This document shows, piece by piece, positions 18,409 through 27,096 of a DNA stretch of 64,000 nt. This DNA is from Azotobacter beijerinckii (GTDB lineage Bacteria; Pseudomonadota; Gammaproteobacteria; Pseudomonadales; Pseudomonadaceae): assembly GCF_900110885.1 (NCBI RefSeq), contig NZ_FOFJ01000007.1:82473-146472 (forward strand), in the 5' to 3' direction. Under the pieces are notes generated by a model that worked only from the letters and a program-made list of their open reading frames with translations, ran no database searches and was not told where the DNA came from. Positions within the stretch are counted from its first letter, which is position 1; each line of letters opens with the position of its first letter. Made by a program: the position numbers and the translations under genes.

Positions 18409-19132
18409 GGACGGACAAACCAGCCCCCAGGAAAAACGCATCGACCCCTCGCAACGCGAGAAAATCCAGAACGCCCTCTGGGTGCACAACCACGGCTGGC
18501 TTATCGGGCGCCAAGGCGGTCGCCCCTGGACCCTTTCGCGCACCAAGCGCCTCAGCGAAACGCTCGCCGCCTTGCTGCTGCTGCTGCTGCTCTCTCCCCT
18601 GCTGCTGGGCATCGCCCTGCTGATCAAGCTGGGCAGCCCGGGTCCCGTGCTGTTCGTCCAGCAGCGCACCGGCTTTCGCGGACGCCGCTTCGGCATGTTC
18701 AAGTTCCGCAGCATGGTGGCCAACGCCGAGGCCCTCAAGGAGTCGCTGCGCCATCTGAACAAGCACGGCCCCGAGTCCATCGACTTCAAGATCGACGCCG
18801 ATCCGCGGGTCACGCCGATCGGCCGCTGGCTGCGCCGCACCAGCCTGGACGAGCTACCCAACCTGATCAACGTGGTGCGCGGCGAGATGCGCCTGGTCGG
18901 CCCGCGGCCCACCTCGTTCAACGCCAGCCGCTACCACCAGCACCACCTCGGCCGGCTGAGCATCTATCCGGGCATGACCGGCCTCTGGCAGATCTCCGGG
19001 CGCAGCAACGTCGACTTCGACGACCGGGTCGAACTCGACATGGCCTACATCCGCCGACAGGGCCCCCTGCTGGACCTGTGGATTCTCCTGAAGACCCCTA
19101 TCGAAGTGTTCAGCGGCCACGGCGCCAGCTGA
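18365..19132 (+). CDS. Undecaprenyl-phosphate sugar phosphotransferase (PglC/WcaJ type)
   Basis: A 255-residue monotopic phosphoglycosyltransferase that loads the first sugar-1-phosphate onto undecaprenyl phosphate at the inner membrane. One re-entrant hydrophobic segment (about residues 66-88) precedes the bacterial sugar transferase domain: FKFRSM, DELPNLINVVRGEMRLVGPR and PGMTGLWQISGRS. It lacks the multi-helix N-terminal domain of WcaJ. A GAGGT site 7 nt before the ATG supports the start despite the 44-bp overlap with the epimerase gene. It defines the initiation step of the Wzx/Wzy pathway encoded here. Confidence 0.9.
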   Translation: MNAPGNSLQGPSLAKDGQTSPQEKRIDPSQREKIQNALWVHNHGWLIGRQGGRPWTLSRTKRLSETLAALLLLLLLSPLLLGIALLIKLGSPGPVLFVQQRTGFRGRRFGMFKFRSMVANAEALKESLRHLNKHGPESIDFKIDADPRVTPIGRWLRRTSLDELPNLINVVRGEMRLVGPRPTSFNASRYHQHHLGRLSIYPGMTGLWQISGRSNVDFDDRVELDMAYIRRQGPLLDLWILLKTPIEVFSGHGAS

Positions 19133-19177
19133 ACCCTCATCCCATCCAGGCCGTGTACGCACCAGGGAGTCAGCATC

Positions 19178-19849
19178 ATGACCATGCTCCGTTCCGAGGA
19201 AACCAAGCTATTGCTGGAGCAGGACAAGCGCGTCCTCAGTCCCAGCGAAGTCAACCTGACGGCCACGGTGCTCGACCAGGCCTGCCGGACCCTGCTGCTG
19301 ATCGCCCCGACCAGCGGCTGCGGGACCACCTCCAGCGCCCTGAGCATGGCCCGGCAACTGGCCCAGTCGGCCAAGGGCAAGCTCCTGCTGGTCGACGCCA
19401 GCCCGTCGGCCACCGGCCTCAGCTCGCGCCTGGGCATGGCGGCCGACCCGGGCCTGTTCGAACTGCTGCACAGCGAACACCCCGAGCAGCAGTTCGGGCG
19501 CTGCATCCAGCGCCATCCCGACCTGCCCTTCGACCTGCTGCCGCTCGGCCATCCCTCCCCGGCGAGCGGCCGCTTCACCGCCGAGGACCTGCAGCGCCTG
19601 CTGGGCTGCCTGGCCGCCCGCTACCGTTTCGTGGTGATCGACGCCGAAGCCGTCTACAGCGGCACCAGCGGCCTGACCCTGGCGGCCATGGCCGACGGCG
19701 TGGTGCTGGTGGTCCGCGCCGAAGAAACCCGCTGGGAAGTCGCCCAGGCCGCCGTGCAGCGCCTGCGGCAGGCCAACGCCAACCTGTTGGGCAGCGTGTT
19801 CAACGCCCGCAAGTTCTATATGCCGAAGTGGCTCTACAAGCTTCTTTGA
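19178..19849 (+). CDS. CpsD/BY-kinase-like protein with defective P-loop
   Basis: A 223-residue cytoplasmic homologue of the kinase half of bacterial tyrosine kinases that pair with Wzz. The Walker A region reads APTSGCGTTSS (residues 43-53): the invariant Lys is replaced by Thr50. Walker A' (LLLVDASPS, Asp73) and Walker B-like VVIDAEA remain. The tail has only two Tyr (KFYMPKWLYKLL) instead of a Tyr cluster. It may therefore bind Wzz and act as a scaffold without kinase activity. AGGGAG precedes the ATG. Gene order (PGT, kinase, Wza, Wzz) supports the family call. Confidence 0.8.
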   Translation: MTMLRSEETKLLLEQDKRVLSPSEVNLTATVLDQACRTLLLIAPTSGCGTTSSALSMARQLAQSAKGKLLLVDASPSATGLSSRLGMAADPGLFELLHSEHPEQQFGRCIQRHPDLPFDLLPLGHPSPASGRFTAEDLQRLLGCLAARYRFVVIDAEAVYSGTSGLTLAAMADGVVLVVRAEETRWEVAQAAVQRLRQANANLLGSVFNARKFYMPKWLYKLL

Positions 19850-19871
19850 CCCTGCAGACAGGACCGACGCC

Positions 19872-20885
19872 ATGAAGAATCCGACACGCCGCCTGCTCGC
19901 CCTGACCCTCGCCCTTGCCGGCCTGGCCGGCTGCTCCAGCCCGCCCAGCAGCCGCACGATCCCCGCCACCCTCCTGACCGCCCCCGAGGCGCAGGCCACG
20001 CAGACCGAACTGATCCCGGTGACCCAGGTGCTGCGCCCGCAGGACGTGCTCGACGTGATCTTCCACATCGAGATGGACTCGCCCAACGCCTACCGCATCC
20101 AGCCCGGCGACCAGCTGGAGATCCAGTTCGCCACCGCCAAGGGCCTGACCGGCATCAAGACGGTGATGCCCGACGGCACCGTCAACCTGGAATACGTCGG
20201 CAGCCTGAAGGTCGCCGGCCTGACCGTCGAGGACGCCCAGGCCCTGATGGTCGAGCGCTACCGGGAAACCCTGCGCACGCCGCTGATCACCGTCTCCGTG
20301 GCCAAGGCGCAGAGCCGCACGCAGAACCTGCGCGACACCCTGTTCAGCCCGAACAGCGGGATGAGCCGGGAAATCTCCGTCGGCGCCGACGGCCGCGCCA
20401 GCTTCCCGATGCTCGGCAGCATGCAGCTCGGCGGCATGAGCCGCGACGAACTCGAGCGGCAACTGAACGAGCGCTACCGCACCGAAGTGGGGCCGATCCA
20501 GGTCGACGTGCTGCTCAAGTCCACCGCCGCCAACGAGGTGTACGTGCTCGGCGAGGTCGGCCAGCCCGGCGCCTATCCGGTGCGCCGGCCGGTGTCGGTG
20601 CTGGAGGCGCTGACCCTGGCGCGCGGGCACAACCCCGTCACCGCCGATCTGGACTCGGTGCTGGTCCTGCACCGCCGCGGCGGCGAGGTGCTGGCGCGCA
20701 CCTACGACCTCAAGTCGCTGCTCAAGGACGACGCCGCCGCGGCCAGCGTGGCCTACCTGCAGCCGGACGACCTGCTCTTCGTGCCGCGGGCCGGCCTGGT
20801 CCGCGCCGGCGACACCGCCCGCCAGCTGGCCAACATGGTGCTCTTCAGCGGCTTCAACTTCGGCTTCACGTATAAAACCAACTGA
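19872..20885 (+). CDS. Polysaccharide export outer-membrane lipoprotein (Wza-like)
   Basis: A 337-residue export channel subunit. The lipoprotein signal ends in LAGLAGC (Cys21). The Poly_export domain (YRIQPGDQLEIQFAT, DGTVNLEYVGSLKVAGLTV) spans about residues 74-165, and SLBB-type repeats follow (VYVLGEVGQPGAYPV, near residue 223). It would form the periplasm-to-surface conduit together with the Wzz protein encoded 15 bp downstream. The leader contains ACAGGAC just before the ATG, which is both ribosome binding site and a possible RsmA target (A-N-GGA). Confidence 0.9.
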   Translation: MKNPTRRLLALTLALAGLAGCSSPPSSRTIPATLLTAPEAQATQTELIPVTQVLRPQDVLDVIFHIEMDSPNAYRIQPGDQLEIQFATAKGLTGIKTVMPDGTVNLEYVGSLKVAGLTVEDAQALMVERYRETLRTPLITVSVAKAQSRTQNLRDTLFSPNSGMSREISVGADGRASFPMLGSMQLGGMSRDELERQLNERYRTEVGPIQVDVLLKSTAANEVYVLGEVGQPGAYPVRRPVSVLEALTLARGHNPVTADLDSVLVLHRRGGEVLARTYDLKSLLKDDAAAASVAYLQPDDLLFVPRAGLVRAGDTARQLANMVLFSGFNFGFTYKTN

Positions 20886-20900
20886 CAAGGACCCCTCGCG

Positions 20901-22502
20901 ATGGACGCCCTCAGGACCGAGAACCACCTGTATGAGTTCTTCTCCACGCTGTTCGCCAACCGACGCCTGATCAAGCGGGTGTTCCTGGTCTTCGCCGCCT
21001 TCACCCTGCTGCTGCCGCTGCTGCTTCGGGAGTCGTTCGAGATCACTGCGGAAGTCATGGTGCAGTCGAAGAAGGTTGCCCAGACCGAGGCCAACAGCGC
21101 CACCCTGCAGCAGGAAACCGACAAGTTCCTGCCGCCGACCCTGGCCGACATGGAAACCGAAAGCAGCATCCTGAGTTCCCCCGAGCTGGTCCGGGAAACC
21201 CTCGACACGCTGCGCGGGGAAGGCCTCGTCCTGAAGGACGACGGCCTGCTCAATCGGCTGCTCGCTCCGCTGCGCGAGCACCTGCTCGTCCCCCTGCGCG
21301 CGCAGGTGCTCGATCCGCTGCGCAGTGCCCTCGGCCTCACGGTCGATCCACCCCGCGACAGCCGCCTCGACAAACTGACCCTGGAGACCCTGGAGGACCT
21401 CGACGTCGTCCCGCTGCCCGGCTCCAACGTCATCTCCGTGCACTACCGGGCCAGCGATCCGGCCCTCGGCACCCTGTTCGTCAACCGCCTGCTCGACACC
21501 TACCTGGTGCGGCGCCAGGCGTTGCACTCCAACGACCTGCCGGAAGCCTTCTACGAACAGAAGAAGACCCAGTACCAGGAACAGCTAGGCGGCCTCGAAG
21601 GCCAGCGCCTCGCCCTGCTCGAACGGATCCGCGCGGCCAACCCCGAGGAGGAAATCACCTTCCGCCTCAACGCCATCAACCAGGAAGAGCAGGCCCTCAA
21701 CCTGTACCGCGACCGCCAGCTGGAGAACCAGCGCTGGGTGGACTACCTGCAGAACAGCCTGGCCGTGGCCCGCAAGGCCAGGCTGACCGACTACGGCTTT
21801 CCCTACACCTTCGCCAGCACCATCGACAAGGTCGCCTTCGAGGACCGCGAGATCCGCCAGCTCGGCGACCGGCTGATCGAGCAGATCGGCCAGTACGGTG
21901 CCGAGAGCGACGTCTACCGCTCGGACAGCGTGCCGATGCAAAACCTCTACGCGCAGATCAGCCGGACCCGCCAACAGTTCCTCCAAGTGGTCAGCAACCG
22001 CATCAGCGAGCGCACCAAGGACCTGGAAATCATCGCTGGGGTGATCGCCCAGAAGACCGCGCGGATCGACGAGTACCAGGGCCGCATCCGCGAACTGCAG
22101 GACGCGCAGAGCGGCCTGCGCCAGCTCAACACCGAGATCGAGGCCCTCCACCAGGCCTTCTTCACCTACACCCAGCGCTACGAGGAAAGCCGCAGCCGCA
22201 GCCAGCTGGAGGGCGGCCTGTCCAACGCCAAGGTCCTCAGCCGGCCCTTCGAGCCCACCGAGGCGAGCTTTCCCAAGCCCCTGCTGATCATCCCCCTCGG
22301 CCTGCTCACCGCCCTGCTGCTGGCCGTCGCCGTGGGCTACATCCGCGAGTTCTTCGACCATCGCTTCAAGCATCCCGAACAGCTCCTGCGCCAGCTCGGC
22401 CTGCCCGTGCTGATGACCATCAATGCCGAGCAGCCCAGCGCGCTGCCCAATCCGCACAAACCCGGGAGCCTGCCATGGATTCGACACTGGGCCGGCGACT
22501 GA
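20901..22502 (+). CDS. Polysaccharide chain-length determinant (Wzz/GumC-type PCP)
   Basis: A 533-residue polysaccharide co-polymerase without kinase domain. Transmembrane helices are at about residues 25-43 and 460-480, enclosing a long periplasmic coiled-coil region (residues 210-440, with QQ/EQ/LR heptads). A leucine-rich amphipathic segment (about 113-150, LLAPLREHLLVPLRAQVL) is unusual for the family. The short C-terminal tail ends in the cytoplasm, where it could contact the kinase-like protein. It overlaps the next gene by 28 bp. It should set polymer length with the Wzy protein. Confidence 0.85.
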   Translation: MDALRTENHLYEFFSTLFANRRLIKRVFLVFAAFTLLLPLLLRESFEITAEVMVQSKKVAQTEANSATLQQETDKFLPPTLADMETESSILSSPELVRETLDTLRGEGLVLKDDGLLNRLLAPLREHLLVPLRAQVLDPLRSALGLTVDPPRDSRLDKLTLETLEDLDVVPLPGSNVISVHYRASDPALGTLFVNRLLDTYLVRRQALHSNDLPEAFYEQKKTQYQEQLGGLEGQRLALLERIRAANPEEEITFRLNAINQEEQALNLYRDRQLENQRWVDYLQNSLAVARKARLTDYGFPYTFASTIDKVAFEDREIRQLGDRLIEQIGQYGAESDVYRSDSVPMQNLYAQISRTRQQFLQVVSNRISERTKDLEIIAGVIAQKTARIDEYQGRIRELQDAQSGLRQLNTEIEALHQAFFTYTQRYEESRSRSQLEGGLSNAKVLSRPFEPTEASFPKPLLIIPLGLLTALLLAVAVGYIREFFDHRFKHPEQLLRQLGLPVLMTINAEQPSALPNPHKPGSLPWIRHWAGD

Positions 22503-23587
22503 GCGCCAGCCAGGAGAAAACCCCGCTGCGGGTCGCCCATCTGCTCAGCAGCGGCGGCTTCTACGGCCTCGAGCGGATGCTCCTGGAGCATTGCCTGTAC
22601 GCCCCCGGCGAACACCGGGTGCTCCTGCTCGACGGCCCGGAGTCGCTGGCCCGGCGCTTTCGCGAGGCCGGCGTGGAACTGACCCGCTGCACCGGCCTGG
22701 GCAGCCTGCTGCGCCAGATGGGACCGCCGGACGAGCGGCCGACGCTGCTCAACGGCCACGGATTCAAGGGGCTGCTCTACGGCTGGCTGAGTGCATGGTG
22801 CCTCGGCCTGCCGCTGGTCGCCACCCAGCACGGCTTCACGCCGCGCAGCCGCAAGCAGCGCCTCTACGCCTGGCTCAGCCTGCGGCTGTGCCGCACCCCG
22901 CAGGTCCGTGCGGTGGTCTGCGTGGCCGACAGCATCGCCCGCCAGCACCGCGCGGCCGGGGTCGGCGCCGGCAAGCTGCACGTGCTGCCCAACGGCCTGC
23001 CGCCCGCCCCCGAGGTCGTCTACCTGCGCCCGCCGACGGCCCCCGCCGCGCCGCTGATCGGTTTCGTCGGACGCCTCAGCGCGGAAAAGGGGCCGGACCT
23101 GTTCGTCGAACTGGCCATCGCACTTTGCCATCGCGATCCCCGCCTGCACGCCGTACTGCTCGGCGAAGGGCCGCTGCGCGATCCCCTGCAGCAATCCATC
23201 GATGCCGCCGGCCTGCGCGGGCGCATCGCCCTGCCCGGCTACCGGACGGACCTGCCGGCCTGGCTGCGCGCCCTCGACGTGCTGGTCATCAGCTCGCGCA
23301 GCGAAGGCACGCCGATGGTGCTGCTCGAGGCCATGCAGGCCGGCGTGCCGGTCGCCGCCTTCGCCGTCGGCGGCATTCCCGACATGCTCGAGCACGAGGC
23401 CTCCGGCCTGCTCAGCCCGCCCGGCGACCTTGCCGGGCTGACCGCCCAGGTCGGGCGTCTGCTGCTCGACAAGCCGCTGCGCCAGACGCTGACCGACCAG
23501 GCCCGGCTCGCCCAGCTCCGCCACTACCACCTGCCGGCCCAGGCCGAGCATTGGCGCCAGCTGTACTGCAACGCGGTCGGAGGGTAA
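22475..23587 (+). CDS. Glycosyltransferase family 4 (GT-B fold)
   Basis: A 370-residue retaining glycosyltransferase. The N-terminal acceptor domain has a glycine-rich loop (LLSSGGFYGLERM). The C-terminal donor domain has GFVGRLSAEKGPDLF and the E-x7-E signature SEGTPMVLLEAMQ (about residues 276-288). It is cytoplasmic or membrane-associated and would add one sugar to the lipid-linked repeat unit. GGGAG 6 nt before the ATG supports a start inside the wzz gene. The sugar is not predictable. Confidence 0.88.
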   Translation: MDSTLGRRLSASQEKTPLRVAHLLSSGGFYGLERMLLEHCLYAPGEHRVLLLDGPESLARRFREAGVELTRCTGLGSLLRQMGPPDERPTLLNGHGFKGLLYGWLSAWCLGLPLVATQHGFTPRSRKQRLYAWLSLRLCRTPQVRAVVCVADSIARQHRAAGVGAGKLHVLPNGLPPAPEVVYLRPPTAPAAPLIGFVGRLSAEKGPDLFVELAIALCHRDPRLHAVLLGEGPLRDPLQQSIDAAGLRGRIALPGYRTDLPAWLRALDVLVISSRSEGTPMVLLEAMQAGVPVAAFAVGGIPDMLEHEASGLLSPPGDLAGLTAQVGRLLLDKPLRQTLTDQARLAQLRHYHLPAQAEHWRQLYCNAVGG

Positions 23588-23591
23588 TGCG

Positions 23592-24968
23592 ATGCCCCTG
23601 GTACTGCCCCTGGCCCTGCTGCTCGGCCTGGCCTGCCTGCTGCTCCTGGCCAGCCCCTATCCCTATCTGGCGCCACTGGCCCTTCCCGCCCTCGCCGGCC
23701 TTGCCCTGCTCTACCGCAAACCGGTCTGGGGCCTGCTCGTGCTGGTCGCCCTGGTGCCCTTCGAAGGACTGTTCGCCGCCGCCGGCGGTGGCGGCGTCAC
23801 CGCGAACAAGCTGCTCGGCCTGGCGCTGATCGCCATCGCCGGACTGCAACTGCTGCTGCGCCAGCTGCCGGCACAGCGCCTGCGCAGCAACCTGTGGCCG
23901 GTGCTGCTGGCCTTCCTGGCCTGCTACCTGCTCAGCCTGGCGTTCAGCAGCGACCTTGGCCTGTCGCTGCAGCACCTGCGCCAGTTCGCCGTCGGCCTGG
24001 TGCTGTTCGCCCTCAGCGTGCTGCTCGGCCACGACCTCGACCTGCCGGCCCTGGCCCGCGCGGTGGTGCTGTCGGTGGCCAGCACCTGCGTGGTCGCCCT
24101 GGCCTCCGCCAGCCACCAGCCGGACGGCAGGGCCATCGGCCTGCTCTCCGACCCCAACTACTTCGCCCTGCTGATCAGCGTCGCCTTCCCCCTGGCGCTG
24201 CTCCTGACGCTGCGTGCGCCGCGCTGGCCGCAACGGCTGTTATGGCTGGCGCAGCTGGTGCTGCTGCTCGCCGCTCTCGGCCGCACCGGCTCGCGCTCCG
24301 GCCTGCTGGTGGTGGTGCTGACCGCCGCCATCGCCGCCTGGCACTACCGCGACGGCGTGAAACACCTGCTGACCCGCCACCTCGGCTGGCTGATCCTCGC
24401 CCTGGCGATCGTCCTGCCGCTGAGCCCTGCGCTGCTGCCGGAAAGCTTCATCCAGCGCCTGGAGGTCCTCACCAGCCTGAAGTCCGGGGTCAAGTCCCAC
24501 GCCGACAACTCCCTGGCCCGGCGCAGCGCCTACCTGGTGGTGGGTGGCGAGATCATCGCCGAGCATCCGCTGCTCGGCAGCGGTCCCGGCACCTTCCCCC
24601 TGCATTTCGCCAGGACCGGCTACGCCATCGCCTTCGCCAACCAGCCCATACCGACGCAACTGTTCCGCGAAGCGCACAACACCTACCTGAGCATGTTCAG
24701 CGAGATCGGCCTGCCCGGCGGCCTGCTGTTCGCCGGCCTGCTGCTGCTCGGCCTGCGCAACTGCCAGGTCGCCCGCCGTCACTGGCTGAGCCGCGGCGAT
24801 CCCGAACGGGCGGCGCTGGCCACCCACTTCGGCCTGTCCTGCCTGGCGCTGGCCTGCTTCCTGTTCTTCCTCAGCGTGCCGAGCCACAAGTACCTCTGGG
24901 TGATGCTCGGGATAACCAGCGTCCTGCGCCTGCAGGCCGACGACGACGCCGCCGGAGCACGGCCATGA
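23592..24968 (+). CDS. Wzy/WaaL-type O-antigen ligase/polymerase family protein
   Basis: A 458-residue polytopic membrane protein with about 11-12 helices. It carries the Wzy_C features: GRTGSRSGLL (about residues 228-237) and, in a large periplasmic loop, FREAHNTYLSMFSEIGLPGG (near 358-378). In this setting it most likely polymerises flipped repeat units rather than ligating O antigen. GGAGG lies 8 nt before the ATG. Its stop overlaps the next start (ATGA). Confidence 0.85.
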   Translation: MPLVLPLALLLGLACLLLLASPYPYLAPLALPALAGLALLYRKPVWGLLVLVALVPFEGLFAAAGGGGVTANKLLGLALIAIAGLQLLLRQLPAQRLRSNLWPVLLAFLACYLLSLAFSSDLGLSLQHLRQFAVGLVLFALSVLLGHDLDLPALARAVVLSVASTCVVALASASHQPDGRAIGLLSDPNYFALLISVAFPLALLLTLRAPRWPQRLLWLAQLVLLLAALGRTGSRSGLLVVVLTAAIAAWHYRDGVKHLLTRHLGWLILALAIVLPLSPALLPESFIQRLEVLTSLKSGVKSHADNSLARRSAYLVVGGEIIAEHPLLGSGPGTFPLHFARTGYAIAFANQPIPTQLFREAHNTYLSMFSEIGLPGGLLFAGLLLLGLRNCQVARRHWLSRGDPERAALATHFGLSCLALACFLFFLSVPSHKYLWVMLGITSVLRLQADDDAAGARP

Positions 24969-25930
24969 AACGGATCGCGATCATCGTCCCGACCCTCGAC
25001 GAAGCCGCCCGGCTCGGCCGCACCCTCGAGGCCGCGCGGCGCGCCGCCGAACAGGCCGGCCTCGAGTACGAGCTGATCGTCCCGGACAACGGCTCCCGCG
25101 ACGGCAGCCAGGCGCTGGCCCGCCGCCTCGGCGCACGGGTGCTGGACTGTCCCGGGATGAGCATCGGCGCCCTGCGCAACCGCGGCGCCGCGGCGAGTAG
25201 CGGCGACTGCCTGGCCTTCCTCGACGCCGACATGGAGATGCCCCCGGACTGGCTGACCACCTGGCGCGCGGTGCGCGCCGAGGACCGCGCCGAGGTGCTC
25301 GGCCTGCTCCACCAGGCGCCCCCCCAGGCGCCCTGGTACGCCCGCGCCTGGCTGCAGCGGCTGGCCGCCGAGCGCGACCGGCCGGCGCTGCTGGACTGGC
25401 TGCCGACCGCCAACCTGTGCCTGGAGCGCGCCTGGTTCGAGCGCGTCGGCGGCTTCGACGAGCGCCTGCGCAGCGGCGAGGACAAGGACCTCGGCCTGCG
25501 CCTCGGCCAGGCCGGCGCGCGCCTGCTCAGCCTGCCCGCCCCCACGGTGCTCAACTGGGGCTTCGAAAGCAGCTGGGGCGAATGGCTGGGCAAGGAACTC
25601 TGGCGGCAGAGCAGTCAGGCCCAACTGCTGCGCAAGGGCCGCGCCAGCCTGCGCCGGCTGCGCTTCCCGTTGCTCGCGGCCGGGCACTGGGCGCTCGACG
25701 CGCTGGCGCTGCTCGGCCTGCTGCTCGGCCAGCCGGCCGCCGCCCTCGGCGCCTTCGCGCTGGGCTGGCTGCCGGCCGTCCTGTTGACCCTGCGCCACCG
25801 CTACACCCGACAGCGCCCGCTGCTGGCGGTGCGCCTCACGGTGCTTCACTGGCTGCGCCTGCACGTCGCCGGCATCGCCCTGCTGATGGGGCTGGTCGAT
25901 CTGAACGCACGGAGGCCTTCCCGTGGCTGA
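24965..25930 (+). CDS. Glycosyltransferase family 2
   Basis: A 321-residue GT-A glycosyltransferase. It starts with IAIIVPTLDEAARLGRTL and has the nucleotide-sugar Asp in VPDNGSRDGS, the metal-binding DxD as FLDADMEMP, and the ED catalytic-base region SGEDKDLGLRL. A hydrophobic C-terminal region (about residues 235-310) with two or three helices anchors it to the membrane. Coupled to the polymerase gene (ATGA) and overlapping the next gene by 8 bp. The sugar is unknown. Confidence 0.87.
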   Translation: MKRIAIIVPTLDEAARLGRTLEAARRAAEQAGLEYELIVPDNGSRDGSQALARRLGARVLDCPGMSIGALRNRGAAASSGDCLAFLDADMEMPPDWLTTWRAVRAEDRAEVLGLLHQAPPQAPWYARAWLQRLAAERDRPALLDWLPTANLCLERAWFERVGGFDERLRSGEDKDLGLRLGQAGARLLSLPAPTVLNWGFESSWGEWLGKELWRQSSQAQLLRKGRASLRRLRFPLLAAGHWALDALALLGLLLGQPAAALGAFALGWLPAVLLTLRHRYTRQRPLLAVRLTVLHWLRLHVAGIALLMGLVDLNARRPSRG

Positions 25931-27074
25931 AGCGACTTTCTGGCTGTGCCTGCTCCTGCCGCTCCTCGCCTACCTGGGCTACCCGGCCCTGCTGGCCCTG
26001 TACGCCCAGTTCCGCCGCCCCGCGCCGGCCGGCGCGCCGCAGGCGCTACCGCGGGTCAGCGTGATCGTCGCCGCCTACAACGAAGAGCGGAACATCGTGG
26101 CCAAGCTGCGCTCGCTGCTCGACGACGCCTACCCGCGCGAGCGGCGGCAGATCATCGTCGCCAGCGACGGCTCCGGCGACGCCACCGTGGCGCTGGCCCG
26201 GCGCGTCGCCCAGCTCCGCCCCTGGGACGACATCCTGGTGCTGGACCTGCCGCGCAGCGGCAAGGCCGGAGCGCTGAACGACGCGGTGGCGGTGGCCGAC
26301 GGCGAGATCCTGGTGTTCAGCGACGCCGACACCCTGTGGACCGGCGACACCCTGCGCCCGCTGATCGCCCCCTTCGCCGACCCGCAGGTCGGCGCCACCA
26401 TCGGCAACGTGACCCTCCCCGCCGCAGGCCGGGCGCTGGCCATCGGCGACCGGCTCTATCGCGCCTACGAATCCTGGCTGCGCCGCCTGGAAAGCCGCAC
26501 CGGCTGCCTGGCCTCGGCCGACGGCGGGCTGCAGGCCCTGCGTCGCAGCCTGTTCCAGACGGTGCCGGCGGATGTCACCGACGACTTCTTCCTGAGCACC
26601 TGCGCGCCGGTGGCCGGGCAACGCATCGTCTTCGCCGAAGCCGCCCGGGTCGCCGATGCCGGCGTGGAAAGCGCCGACAACCAGTTCCGTCGCCGCCGCC
26701 GGATCACCACCCGCGGCCTGCGCAGCCTGGCCCACCGCCGCGAACTGCTCGACCCGCGCCGGCACGGCCTGCTCGCCCTCGGCCTGCTCACCCACAAGCT
26801 CATCCGCCGGCTCGCGCCGATCCTGCTGATTCCCCTGCTGCTGAGCAGTTTCTGGCTGTGGAACGCCGGCGTCTTCTACCGCCTCGCCCTGCTCGCCCAG
26901 CTCGCCGGCTACGGGCTGGCGGTGATCGGCCTGCTCGGCCAGCGCCGACACCTGCCGAAACCCTTCCACCTGGCCGCCTACCTGCTGGTGACCCTGGCCG
27001 CGATGAGCGCCGGCGTCTGGCAGTTCCTCGGCGGGCGGCGCTATCGGCACTGGAATCCACAACAAAACCGCTAG
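25923..27074 (+). CDS. Membrane glycosyltransferase family 2 (BcsA/IcaA-like core)
   Basis: A 383-residue inner-membrane GT2 with one N-terminal helix (residues 6-28) and three or four C-terminal helices (from about 295). Motifs: VSVIVAAYNEERNI, ASDGSGD, FSDADTLW (DxD), TDDFFLS (TED-like). The usual QxxRW is replaced by an Arg run (QFRRRRRITTRG). The GTG start at 25923 gives an N-terminal signal-anchor and overlaps the previous gene by 8 bp. With two GT2 and one GT4, the repeat unit is probably about four sugars including the one added by the initiating transferase. Confidence 0.85.
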   Translation: MAEATFWLCLLLPLLAYLGYPALLALYAQFRRPAPAGAPQALPRVSVIVAAYNEERNIVAKLRSLLDDAYPRERRQIIVASDGSGDATVALARRVAQLRPWDDILVLDLPRSGKAGALNDAVAVADGEILVFSDADTLWTGDTLRPLIAPFADPQVGATIGNVTLPAAGRALAIGDRLYRAYESWLRRLESRTGCLASADGGLQALRRSLFQTVPADVTDDFFLSTCAPVAGQRIVFAEAARVADAGVESADNQFRRRRRITTRGLRSLAHRRELLDPRRHGLLALGLLTHKLIRRLAPILLIPLLLSSFWLWNAGVFYRLALLAQLAGYGLAVIGLLGQRRHLPKPFHLAAYLLVTLAAMSAGVWQFLGGRRYRHWNPQQNR

Positions 27075-27096
27075 GGTCTAACCCTAAGGAAGCCCC

